This document shows, piece by piece, positions 9,528 to 18,708 of a stretch of 64,000 bases of DNA (position 1 is its first letter; each line of letters begins with the position of its first letter). The stretch spans positions 496,001-560,000 of the forward strand of contig NZ_PDJL01000004.1 of assembly GCF_002563795.1 (NCBI RefSeq), read 5' to 3'. The position numbers were made by a program, and so were the translations under genes. Source of the stretch: Vibrio sp. ES.051. Its GTDB lineage: Bacteria > Pseudomonadota > Gammaproteobacteria > Enterobacterales > Vibrionaceae. The notes under the pieces were generated by a model. The model saw only the letters and a list, made by a program, of their open reading frames with translations. It was not told the DNA's origin and did no database searches.

Positions 9528-10535
9528 TTATTCACCTCCAGTAAACACACTTGCATTAGTTGTAACAGATTGCTGCACAAGTGAATTTGAGCCGGCATTT
9601 TGACCAACAGTAGTAATACCAGCAGCGCCACCAAGACCACCAAGTCTGTTCATGTTTTCAACTCGAACTCGAGTATCATCTGCGTTAGTTGAATAAATAA
9701 CAGATGCACCTGTAACACCACCCATTAGGCTTGAGCTAGCAACAACCATGTCTGTATCCATATGGACTTGATTGAAGCTATCAACATTTGTTGAGCTCGA
9801 GTCGCTTTGATAGTTGCTGTTGTCATTAAAGCTGTTCGAGTTTGTTGTGCTTGAATCAGCGTAGCTACGGTTGTCACTCTGATTACGGTTGTCGCTTTGA
9901 TTACGATTATCGCTGTTATCGTTAAAGCTACTGTTGATGCTAGAGTCACTGTTGTCGTTGTTGCTACGTCTTACAGTAGTACTAGAGTCGCTGTTGTCGT
10001 TGTGGCTTCTGTTAGTGTTAGTACTGGAATCACTACTATCACTAGTTAGGCTCACATCAAGGTCAGCGCTAGTACTGTTGTCATTAGCATTAGATGAACT
10101 GTTGTCGTTGTGGCTTTGAGCCGTGTTCATGCTCGAATTTGAGTTATCACTGTTGTCGTTAAAGCTATCGCCTACACCTAGTGAAGCGCTAGTACTGTTG
10201 TCATTAGCATTAGATGTACTGTTGTCGTTGTGGCTTTGAGCCGTGTTCATGCTTGAATTTGAGCTGTCACTGTTAGTGTTACTATTGTCGTTAAAGCTAT
10301 CACCTACACCTAGTGAAGCGCTGTTATCACTGTTGTCGTTAAAGCTATCACCTACACCTAGCGAAGCGCTGTTATCACTATTGTCATTTAAGCTGTCAGA
10401 CAAACCAATAGAGGTATTTGCACTGTCAGTCCATTGCATGTTGTCATCACCATCATCGATTTCATTCGCGATAAGAGAACCGCTGCATAAAATTGCTGAC
10501 ATTGCGATAGCAAGCCCTGTTTTGTTTAGAGTCAT
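9528..10535 (-). CDS. Secreted Asp/Asn/Ser-rich repeat protein, candidate major amyloid or surface subunit
   Basis: A 335-residue protein with a signal peptide (about 1-23, ending SLIA-NE). Residues about 48-245 are almost entirely D, N, S and T and carry ten copies of the hexamer S(L/F/H/N)NDNS. These sit in a 16-residue repeat (residues 54-69 and 70-85) and a 40-residue repeat (93-117 and 133-157). A distinct C-terminal domain (about 263-335) is G/V/N-rich and ends with paired VGQNAGSNSLVQQS strands. It is the first gene of a four-gene minus-strand operon. It may be a fibre subunit, as CsgA or FapC is, but the repeat motif differs from both. A Ca-binding or adhesive role is also possible. 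Confidence 0.7.
   Translation of the reverse strand: MTLNKTGLAIAMSAILCSGSLIANEIDDGDDNMQWTDSANTSIGLSDSLNDNSDNSASLGVGDSFNDNSDNSASLGVGDSFNDNSNTNSDSSNSSMNTAQSHNDNSTSNANDNSTSASLGVGDSFNDNSDNSNSSMNTAQSHNDNSSSNANDNSTSADLDVSLTSDSSDSSTNTNRSHNDNSDSSTTVRRSNNDNSDSSINSSFNDNSDNRNQSDNRNQSDNRSYADSSTTNSNSFNDNSNYQSDSSSTNVDSFNQVHMDTDMVVASSSLMGGVTGASVIYSTNADDTRVRVENMNRLGGLGGAAGITTVGQNAGSNSLVQQSVTTNASVFTGGE
9801..10394 (-). repeat. In-frame tandem repeats in the secreted repeat-protein gene
   Basis: DNA-level tandem repeats match the protein repeats. A 48-bp unit occurs twice around 10280-10380 and a 120-bp unit recurs between about 10060 and 10280, with decayed units further left. Every period is a multiple of 3, so copy-number changes would keep the frame. 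Confidence 0.8.
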
Positions 10536-11107
10536 AAAGATTACTCCATGTCCTGTTATTTTTAATTAAAAATGACTGCACTTAACTTCTCATCCCTGCT
10601 TCCTTCAGTTTTGTGGTGGAAGCGATGAAATTATAAGAAAGGATCAGTAAAAGCTGTTCTCATTATTGAGAATGTTATCTGTAGAAAGGTAATATTTGAA
10701 TGGAATGCTTTAAGAGGTTGTAGAAAAAACAAATATAATCATAAGTTTATTTTTTAAGTTTATTTTAAGTACCCATCAAGTATGAAATGAAGCCAATATA
10801 AAGAAGTAATAAGTTTTATGAAACAGAGCTGATCAGTCACACTCAGTTTATGGGACATTTTAGCTAAATTATCGGTTCTTTTATTTAGTATTATAAATCA
10901 TGTATTTATGTGGTTAATGACTGAAAATTATGGATGAAGTTTGTAGTGTGGTCGTACTTTTTAAGCCTTTTTCGGCATCAGAAACCAATGCGACTTCATT
11001 CTGAAGTGCTATATTTTCTACTTAAAATGAAAATAAATTCTTTTTGCTATTCCTTGCAATCACAAACAGGGTGTAGCGAAACACAGATAAGTTAATGTGG
11101 TGGGATT
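10536..11107. other. 572-bp A+T-rich intergenic region between the secreted-protein operon and its putative regulator
   Basis: This region separates the divergent repeat-protein operon and the LuxR-type gene. It has no convincing ORF or RNA gene. Long A+T tracts suggest a silenced, regulated control region, like the large csgD-csgB intergenic region, but I could not define promoter or operator positions reliably. Confidence 0.5.
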
Positions 11108-11752
11108 ATGGAAAAGAAGCACTTGCTATTGCTAGCTGAGAGGAGTTTACAAAGTAATTTAATAGAAAAGCAATTATCTTCTATTCATGATGTTGAAGTT
11201 AAGACAATGGAACCTAATGAATTGGTTTTCAAAAGCCATTCACTCAAGATTGACTTGATGTTTATTGATTACGATTTTATGCGTCAACTTGAAATGCAAG
11301 GAAAGCTGCCAGATTTTGACTTATTTGGGTGGTCTTTTATGCTCCATAACGTCCCATGTGAAAAAGTACAAACGGACTTGCTGCATTGGAAGTTGTTAAA
11401 AGGAATCTTGCTCCGAAGCGCATCGGTGACACACATATGTGATGGAGCGGAATACGTATTGAAAGGCGGCTTGTGGTTGCCAAGGATGTACCTAGAAAAG
11501 TTAGTTCTCAATTATAGGCATGCAATTTTATCCGAAGAGCAGCAGCATGATGAATTAACGTGCAGAGAAAAGCAGATTCTAGAGCTACTTGTGTACGGCA
11601 TTTCAAATCAACAAATTGCTTCGCGACTTTTTTTATCTGAAAGTACAGTTAAAAGCCATATATATAAATTGTATAAAAAACTCGATGTACACTCTCGTCA
11701 TGATGCAGTTAAGTTAGTGCGCATGAACAATGGTTTAACAGGAAGAAGCTGA
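11108..11752 (+). CDS. LuxR-type regulator of the CsgD/VpsT group
   Basis: A 214-residue protein. The N-terminal ~140 residues form a receiver-like domain without the usual phosphorylation pocket (FIDYDF in place of a clear DD..D set). The C-terminal LuxR helix-turn-helix covers about 149-205 (LTCREKQILELLVYG..NQQIASRLFLSESTVKSHIYKL). At the end of the receiver-like domain is W123-L-P-R126. VpsT binds cyclic-di-GMP through a W(F/L/M)(T/S)R motif at this place, and this protein has Pro at the third position. It is divergent from the secreted repeat-protein operon and probably controls it, as CsgD controls curli. That regulation is inference. Confidence 0.8.
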   Translation: MEKKHLLLLAERSLQSNLIEKQLSSIHDVEVKTMEPNELVFKSHSLKIDLMFIDYDFMRQLEMQGKLPDFDLFGWSFMLHNVPCEKVQTDLLHWKLLKGILLRSASVTHICDGAEYVLKGGLWLPRMYLEKLVLNYRHAILSEEQQHDELTCREKQILELLVYGISNQQIASRLFLSESTVKSHIYKLYKKLDVHSRHDAVKLVRMNNGLTGRS

Positions 11753-11911
11753 ATAGTTAAACCATGGTATACGCTCTTGAATCAAGTGTATTGAGGCTGT
11801 GTGGCTATCTATGTATATGTCAGGATACGTCGCAAATATGGAGTGGTACTATCTTCTCTTCGTGATGCTCTCTTAGTCGGGGGATATACTCCAATATTGC
11901 TAAACTTATCT

Positions 11912-11946
11912 AAGAAAACGGGCACTTGTATTCAAACGCCCGTTAA
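11912..11946 (-). terminator. Terminator downstream of chrA
   Basis: An inverted repeat (AACGGGC at 11917-11923 and GCCCGTT at 11938-11944) reads on the minus strand as a stem-loop followed by TTTTC, just past the chrA stop codon. Confidence 0.6.
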
Positions 11947-11967
11947 GCGTTTATTTATTTTTGGCGC

Positions 11968-12992
11968 TTACATTGCGCCAGTGATAAGACCCGCAGCAAC
12001 AAAAAATACAATCATCCATAATACGGAAAGGTTAAGCTTTTTGTGTAGATAAAGACCAGCGGTCACCACCGCTATATCGATTGGCGCAACCACTGCGCTA
12101 GTGAATACAGGCTGATAAAGTGCCGCAAGTAGCAAACCAACCACCGATGCGTTGACACCGTTGATGGCACCTGATATTGCAGGTTTTCCAGCCAGCGCTT
12201 GCCAGTTTTTCAGCACCCCCAGTAATAATAGAAAACCGGGCAAAAATACCCCAAGCGTTGCCACAATTGCGCCCAGAATCGGCGTGTCCGAAAGCTCATA
12301 ACCAATAAAGGTGGCAAAGGTAAACATTGGGCCCGGTACTGCTTGCGCGGCAGCGTAACCAGTTAAAAATGCGTCTTGGCTGAGCTGGTCGCCCACGATG
12401 TTTTGCAGCAGCGGCAGCACTACGTGACCGCCCCCAAACACTAAACTGCCTGCTTGGAAGAAATCACTGAACAAGCCGAGCAGAGGTAAAGTGTGAGCCA
12501 CTAAAGGTAAGCCGAGCAAAAGCAATGCAAATAGTGCCAATGGTGCGATAAATGGTTTAAACGGTTTTTCAGGTACGAATTCTTTCTTTAGGTATTGCGC
12601 TCCAATGAAACCTGCCACGACCAGTACCAGCATTTGCGTCATGATGCTTGGGACAACTAAGAGAGCCGTGGCCGTCGCCACACACAAGCCAGCGGTTAGT
12701 TTGCTTTGGCAAAAATTTTTGTACATTCCCCAAGTGGCATCCGCCACCACGACGACGGCGAGCAGCTTTAAGCCGTGAACGATACTTTGAAATAGATCTG
12801 TCTCGGTAATTTGGCTGCTCGCCATTGCTAGAGTCAACATGATCAGCACAGAAGGAAGCGTGAAGCCGATAAAAGCCGCGCATGCGCCACCTAACCCCCC
12901 ACGTTTGTAGCCCAAAGCAAAGCCGACTTGGCTAGACCCCGGCCCCGGCAAAAACTGACTCAATGCGACAATTTGAGCGTACTCGTTGTCAT
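11968..12992 (-). pseudogene. chrA: chrA chromate transporter, C-terminal part, split by an IS
   Basis: The frame encodes most of a CHR-family chromate transporter: LSQFLPGPGSSQVGFALGYKRGGLGGA, many hydrophobic helices, and the second-half motifs FFQAGSLVFGGGHVVLPLL and AAAQAVPGPMFTFATFIG. The N-terminal GFGGP-type half-motif is missing here and is found beyond the IS at 14757-14873. Removing the IS and one 5-bp duplication restores an exact 379-codon frame (378 residues), near the family's usual length. The truncated frame could start at the Met at 12963, but it lacks the first helix. Loss of chromate export is expected, not proven. Confidence 0.9.
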
Positions 12993-14756
12993 CCGAGATT
13001 CCGCAGCCAATTTAGGAATAAACCGCTTCATACAGTACGCCAAGAAGCTTAAGCAGCCGAGTCTGATGCTCCTGAACACCCGTGATGAAGCTTTGACCGC
13101 CAAATTCGAGTGTGTCGATACCTTCGAATTTTAAGAATACCCAACGTGCCGTCGGTTTGGTTGTCGTCTTGTTCTTTACCATGCTAGGAAAGAATTCCTC
13201 GGTCTTAGTGAGACTCTCTCGGATTTTGTGCTCTAAGCTTGCGTAAACGAGTAGGCTAAGCGTCATGATCATCAGCAATGCCTCGATTCGCTGAGGTTTC
13301 TTCAGGAAAATTGATGATGTTAGGAACTCAGGGCTCTTCAAGAAGCGAAATCCGCGCTCTACCTTTTGCTGAGACTTGTAATGCTCAAGTAACGCAGCCA
13401 TTGTTAGATCGGCGTAGTCAGTATCGTTGGTGGCGAGAATAAACATACCTACTTTAAGCTTGGCCATCTTCACTTTTTCTAGATCGGTATAAGGCGTAGC
13501 ATCTATCAAATAGTGGTATCCCGTTGGCTCTGCGTCTTTCTTCGGCCGACCGCGACCTGAATAGATTGGCTCTTTAACAATGGTTGGTTGTGCAAAGCCA
13601 AGCAAATAACACTGGCTAGCGAAGTCGCTCATTGCTTGCTCGGCATCCACTGCGCAAGCAAACTTCTTTTTCATTAGTTGTCCCAGTGCTTTCAGCTCTT
13701 TGGTGATATTTTTGTCTAAGTTCTTATAGAACGTTGCTTCTTCTCGCTTGGTTGCTTGTTCACTATGAACCAATAGCCACTTCTGAGATACCGAGCCATA
13801 GTCAGCATCAACCCAGCAACCCGAGTAACCATTGCCGATACGGCTCAACTGCTCTGGCTCAAGGTTCATTAAGGCTTCTTTGGCTGACTTAATGGTCATT
13901 GGAACACGCGTAATAAACTTCTGTTGTTGCTCATCCAGTGAACGAATGCTTTCCTCGGTGTATAGAGCGGCATCGGCGATGAAGTAGCGACTGTTTTGAG
14001 CTGCCTTTAGGCAATGAATATGCCGTTTAGTGACCTCTGAAAATGCCTTAGCATCATTGGTGTTGCCACTGAGCGCTTGCATGTAAACAGGTAGGCCGGC
14101 TTGGTTTTCACAAATCAACTCAAGGACCACTTGATTTAGCTCTGGACGGTGGTCTCGGCTGTAGCCTTTTACCAGTTTGATGGCATTAAGATCTTCGTCT
14201 TGGATGTATTCACCGTCGACATGAAAACTCGTGATATCAAGGTGGACAGAGTCTGCTTTAAGCCCAAGCTTATCAACGACATGCTCTGCAATCGCTTGAT
14301 AAAGTGCGGACACATCTGCTTCATATAAAGCATCTAACGTACGTCCGAGTACATCGTCAGTTAAATGGTGCGCTTCAATGTCTTTAGCGAGCAACTTGGC
14401 AACAGGCTTCGTCTCGAAGAAGTCAGAGAACATATGCAGCGTTCTACTGTGAAAGCCAAGACCATTAAGAATCATTGCTAAGACTGCATCGCCGTGTGAG
14501 ACGTTGTGATCCGAGTATTTGGGAATGATGCGATCAATAATGCCTGGTAAACCGACTTCATGACAGAAAGCAGCGATTAACCCTAAGTGGTCTAGGCGTT
14601 TAATGACAGGTTGAGCAGCAGACATAATAAGTGACCGTTAAATAACAGTAATAGATCAAAACTGGGGATCGCGGTCAAGATGTCTGTCGCACTAACAGTT
14701 GTAAACGATCACTGGATCACATTATTTTAATTCTGAAATTGGCTGCGGAATGACGG
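12993..14756 (-). mobile_element. IS1634-like insertion sequence, 1764 bp, complete
   Basis: It has 21-bp terminal inverted repeats: left 12993-13013 begins CCGAGATTCCGCAGCC, and right 14736-14756 on the minus strand begins CCGTCATTCCGCAGCC. They differ only at two adjacent positions. The ends are flanked by a 5-bp direct target duplication, GTCAT, at 12988-12992 and 14757-14761. A single intact transposase gene fills the element. It sits inside chrA in the same orientation. Confidence 0.93.
13012..14625 (-). CDS. IS1634-family DDE transposase
   Basis: This 537-residue transposase is intact. Candidate acidic catalytic residues are Asp in HLDITSFHVDG, Asp in RYFIADAALYTEES and Glu in the C-terminal YKSQQKVERGFRFLKSPEF segment (the IS4-superfamily YREK-like signature). 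An N-terminal helix-rich DNA-binding part precedes the catalytic core. Its stop codon lies within the left inverted repeat. The gene and both element ends look undamaged, so the element may still be mobile. Confidence 0.92.
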   Translation of the reverse strand: MSAAQPVIKRLDHLGLIAAFCHEVGLPGIIDRIIPKYSDHNVSHGDAVLAMILNGLGFHSRTLHMFSDFFETKPVAKLLAKDIEAHHLTDDVLGRTLDALYEADVSALYQAIAEHVVDKLGLKADSVHLDITSFHVDGEYIQDEDLNAIKLVKGYSRDHRPELNQVVLELICENQAGLPVYMQALSGNTNDAKAFSEVTKRHIHCLKAAQNSRYFIADAALYTEESIRSLDEQQQKFITRVPMTIKSAKEALMNLEPEQLSRIGNGYSGCWVDADYGSVSQKWLLVHSEQATKREEATFYKNLDKNITKELKALGQLMKKKFACAVDAEQAMSDFASQCYLLGFAQPTIVKEPIYSGRGRPKKDAEPTGYHYLIDATPYTDLEKVKMAKLKVGMFILATNDTDYADLTMAALLEHYKSQQKVERGFRFLKSPEFLTSSIFLKKPQRIEALLMIMTLSLLVYASLEHKIRESLTKTEEFFPSMVKNKTTTKPTARWVFLKFEGIDTLEFGGQSFITGVQEHQTRLLKLLGVLYEAVYS

Positions 14757-14873
14757 GTCATCAATCCATTTGAGTTTTTCTACGAAGGTTTGACGGAAAT
14801 AGCCAATATGAGCTGCTGGGCCGCCAAAGCTGAACCAACCCAGCCAGAAAAAAGTGTTGAAGATGGTAAACAT
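14757..14873 (-). pseudogene. chrA: chrA chromate transporter, N-terminal fragment
   Basis: From the ATG at 14873 (CAGG ribosome site, in-frame TAG just upstream) the frame reads 38 residues of a CHR-family N-terminus, including WLGWFSFGGPAAHIGYFRQTF and EKLKWID. It then runs into the IS and stops about nine codons later. It joins in frame to the fragment at 11968-12992. It is divergent from the LysR gene at 14978, which probably regulates it. Confidence 0.9.
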
Positions 14874-14977
14874 GTTGAGCCTGTTTATCTAAAAGCATTG
14901 TGGCTAATTTATTTAATGCTCTAAAATGATTCAAATTGATAATTTTCATTTCATCTATGAATAAACTGGGATAAGGG

Positions 14978-15904
14978 GTGGCCGTGAAAGAGGACATTCA
15001 GTGGCGTAATATTGATTTGAACTTATTGGTGACGTTCTCCTATTTATACCGCTATCGAAGTGTCAGCTTGGCAGCGGAAAAAAGCCATGTCAGCCAATCA
15101 GCCATGAGTCATAGCTTGTCTCGTTTGAGATTGTTATTTGATGACACACTTTTTGAGCGCAAAGGGCACAAGATGGCTCCTACCGAGCACGCTCACCACA
15201 TTGCACCAACTGTGCATCACTTGCTCGATTCTATGGCTAAGGATCTGTTTACCCAATCTGTTTTTCAGTCAGAAAACTACTCAGGTGTGTGTCGCATTGG
15301 GCTGACAGATTATGCCGAGTTTATTTTTGCTCCACGACTCTATGACGAAATACGTAAACACGCCCCAGAAGCACAAATCAGTTTTATCAACGTCAATCGT
15401 AGTAACTATGTGGCGTTAACCGAGCACGAAAAACTGGATGTCGTCATTGGTAGTATGTCCGTATTGGATGACAATTTTGCCAACTTGTATTTGTACACGG
15501 AAAAGCACGTGTGCTTGTGTGATAAACGAGTATTGAAAGGGGAAGCGCAGTTATCACTGCAAGCGTTCGCCAACATAGAACAAGCCTTGGTTAGTCCTGA
15601 TGGAAGTTTAAAGACACAAGTAGACCAAAAGCTTGCAGAGCATGGTTTGAGTCGTCAGGTGACCGTTGCCTCGCGCAACTTTCTTACTATTCGACATCTA
15701 CTCAAACATCGTAACTTGATTGCCATTGTGCCGGAGAAAATGGCCTTAGCAGAAGGCTTCTTTGACGAGCTTGTCACGGTTAAGCCACCGATATCCGTGG
15801 CGGATTTTGATATTGCCATGCTGTGGCATACTAGCCGAAATAACGAAGACAAAGGTATTTGGTTGCGAGAGTTAGTCGCCAGAACGATCACCTCCCAAAT
15901 GTAA
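14978..15904 (+). CDS. LysR-family regulator beside chrA
   Basis: This 308-residue protein has an N-terminal winged helix (about 10-70: NLLVTFSYLYRYRSVSLAAEKSHVSQ with SAMSHSLSRLR) and a type-2 periplasmic-binding-like effector domain. The start is a GTG at 14978; a second GTG two codons later is also possible. It is divergently arranged, about 100 bp from the chrA N-terminus, the usual layout for a LysR regulator and its target. With chrA split by an IS, that target is probably lost. The effector is unknown. Confidence 0.85.
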   Translation: MAVKEDIQWRNIDLNLLVTFSYLYRYRSVSLAAEKSHVSQSAMSHSLSRLRLLFDDTLFERKGHKMAPTEHAHHIAPTVHHLLDSMAKDLFTQSVFQSENYSGVCRIGLTDYAEFIFAPRLYDEIRKHAPEAQISFINVNRSNYVALTEHEKLDVVIGSMSVLDDNFANLYLYTEKHVCLCDKRVLKGEAQLSLQAFANIEQALVSPDGSLKTQVDQKLAEHGLSRQVTVASRNFLTIRHLLKHRNLIAIVPEKMALAEGFFDELVTVKPPISVADFDIAMLWHTSRNNEDKGIWLRELVARTITSQM

Positions 15905-16218
15905 AAAGAGCACCGTACGGTGCCCAAATGTATCCGTCGTTGAGAGCGAATGATATTGTTTGAAAAGCGGGTGTGGCTTCTCAAGCATGCTCGAATTGAT
16001 TGAGTTTAGACGGAGGTGAAGGAAGTTTTCCCAATGGTTAAGTTTTCATTTCCTTTCGGAGCAATGTACTTATGTTGGAGTACGAGCTGTTTTCGCCGCT
16101 TGCGTAACATAAATCACAGAACTGCCGCCGATGTATTGTGAAAAATGCTTATGAATAATCTGAGAAAGATACGAGTAAAAATTTAACTGATACAAAATAG
16201 TGAAAACGTTTTACCTTG
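15905..16218. other. Intergenic region with an orphan LacI-family operator and possible ebgA remnant
   Basis: No intact gene is seen. GTGAAAACGTTTTAC at 16200-16214 is a near-palindromic LacI/GalR-type operator directly downstream of the ebgR stop codon. On the minus strand beyond it, a ribosome-like AAAGGA precedes an ATG at 16049, whose sequence, allowing a small deletion, reads MKT..NHWENF, similar to the start of EbgA-type beta-galactosidases. A 14-bp palindrome (GCACCGTACGGTGC, 15910-15923) follows the LysR stop codon but has no T-run. Confidence 0.45.
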
Positions 16219-16232
16219 ACGTAGTTGGAAGA

Positions 16233-17261
<1,029 letters not shown>

Positions 17262-17431
17262 TCAGTCATTCTGCCATTGTAAACAGCTGCTTAGGTATAG
17301 ACAAACTTTTAGTAAAACAGTGCACCCTTCAGATGAGAAGCCGATATTAAGCAAATGAGTACGATCGGCTCAATCCTCCCATTGCTTCATTTAACTACAC
17401 TCTAGTGTAAGTTGTGTGTTTGTATGATTTT

Positions 17432-17493
17432 GTGGAAACGTTTACACTCTTTGAAATTGATCACGGAACTGGGTAGGGATTCATTGTTAGACT
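17432..17493 (+). promoter_or_regulatory. gal operon control region: operator, CRP site and extended -10
   Basis: Operator GTGGAAACGTTTACAC (17432-17447) is a GalR/EbgR-type palindrome. A CRP-like site, TTTGA-N6-TCACG, lies at 17450-17465. An extended -10, TGT-TAGACT, is at 17485-17493, predicting a transcript start near 17500. Operator centre (about -60) and CRP centre (about -42) match the spacing of E. coli galP1. The rest of the 380-bp ebgR-galE gap shows no gene. Confidence 0.65.
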
Positions 17494-17599
17494 TTTAACC
17501 AGTTAAGAAATGGCGTATCGACTTGGCATTGGTTAAACAGGCTCAACCGAATCCGAGACACGATATCGAGCATGAAGCAGTAATAGTGGAGAAGCAAAA

Positions 17600-18619
17600 G
17601 TGAAAGTTCTTATCACAGGCGGTATGGGTTACATCGGTAGTCACACATGTGTTCAGATGATGGAAGCGGGCATGGAACCAGTCATCGTCGACAACTTATG
17701 TAATGCCAAAATGGAAGTGCTAAGCCGAATAGAAGCGCTAACTGGAAAGCGCCCGACCTTCTATGAAGGCGATATTCGTGATGAAGCCTTCTTGGATTCA
17801 GTATTCGCCAAACATGATATCCAAGCGGTGATCCACTTTGCGGGTTTAAAAGCCGTTGGCGAGTCAGTCGCCAAACCGTTGGAATATTACGACAACAACG
17901 TCAACGGGTCATTGGTGTTAGCACGCAGCATGCGTAAAGCAGGTGTGAAGAGCATCGTATTTAGCTCATCAGCAACGGTTTACGGTGATCCAGAGATTGT
18001 CCCAATCACAGAAGAGTCGCCAACAGGCGCAACGACGAACCCTTACGGTCGCAGTAAATATATAGTGGAAGGGTGTTTGAGTGACCTATTCCAGGCCGAA
18101 AATGACTGGAGCATCACTTTGTTGCGCTACTTCAATCCAGTCGGTGCTCATCCATCGGGCACCATGGGCGAAGATCCACAAGGCATTCCTAACAACTTAA
18201 TGCCATTCATCGCGCAAGTGGCGGTCGGCCAGCGCGAGAAACTGTCGGTCTTTGGTGGCGACTACCCAACGCCAGATGGCACCGGTGTACGTGATTATAT
18301 ACATGTAATGGACTTAGCTGATGGTCATATTGCTGCGCTAAACACGGTGGGTGAGAAAGCAGGCTTACATATCTACAACCTAGGAACAGGTAAAGGTTCA
18401 AGTGTTCTAGAAATGATAGCTGCATTTAGCGCGGCTTGCGGTAAACCTGTGCCTTACGAATTATGCCCTCGCCGTCCTGGCGATATTGCCGAATGTTGGG
18501 CAAGCACGGAAAAAGCAGAGCGAGATCTAGGCTGGAAGGCAACACGCAGTGTGGCAGAAATGACCGCGGATACCTGGAAGTGGCAGTCAAAGAACCCTAA
18601 AGGTTATTCCGCTGCGTAA
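17600..18619 (+). CDS. galE: UDP-glucose 4-epimerase
   Basis: This 339-residue short-chain dehydrogenase-type epimerase has the N-terminal NAD-binding GGMGYIGSHT motif, the catalytic Ser/Thr region FSSSATVYG and the YxxxK motif in NPYGRSKYI. It interconverts UDP-glucose and UDP-galactose in the cytosol. It is the first gene of galETKM, supplying UDP-sugars for the Leloir pathway and for surface polysaccharides. GAGAAG lies just before the start codon. Confidence 0.97.
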   Translation: MKVLITGGMGYIGSHTCVQMMEAGMEPVIVDNLCNAKMEVLSRIEALTGKRPTFYEGDIRDEAFLDSVFAKHDIQAVIHFAGLKAVGESVAKPLEYYDNNVNGSLVLARSMRKAGVKSIVFSSSATVYGDPEIVPITEESPTGATTNPYGRSKYIVEGCLSDLFQAENDWSITLLRYFNPVGAHPSGTMGEDPQGIPNNLMPFIAQVAVGQREKLSVFGGDYPTPDGTGVRDYIHVMDLADGHIAALNTVGEKAGLHIYNLGTGKGSSVLEMIAAFSAACGKPVPYELCPRRPGDIAECWASTEKAERDLGWKATRSVAEMTADTWKWQSKNPKGYSAA

Positions 18620-18651
18620 TTGAAGTTGCCGTGTTGTTCACTACGCCTATC
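18620..18651 (+). repeat. Partial copy of the galT-galK intergenic repeat
   Basis: TTGAAGTTGCCGTGTTGTTC resembles the left half of the element at 19771-19880 (TTGAAGCTGCAGCGTTGTTG). It directly follows the galE stop codon, and the right half is missing. Confidence 0.5.
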
Positions 18652-18708
18652 GTTTTTTTCGGCGCGTATTTGAAGATTGAAGAATTTTTTAAGAGTTGAG
18701 TAAGTAAG

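Noticed and set aside
9801..10394. Possible CRISPR-like regular repeats
   Set aside because: The repeats vary in length, lie in one coding frame and lack spacers; they encode protein repeats.
9725..10569. Several overlapping open frames on both strands in the repeat region
   Set aside because: They are shadows of the repetitive 335-residue gene; their low-complexity Leu/Ser or Thr content comes from the repeats read in other frames.
11801..12052. 83-codon plus-strand frame
   Set aside because: It overlaps the chrA terminator and the chrA 3' end, with no family similarity or ribosome site.
14761..14997. 78-codon minus-strand frame
   Set aside because: It is out of frame with the recognisable chrA N-terminus in the same place and overlaps the LysR start.
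15910..15923. GCACCGTACGGTGC palindrome as a terminator of the LysR gene
   Set aside because: No T-run follows on the plus strand; it might be a protein site, but there is no evidence.
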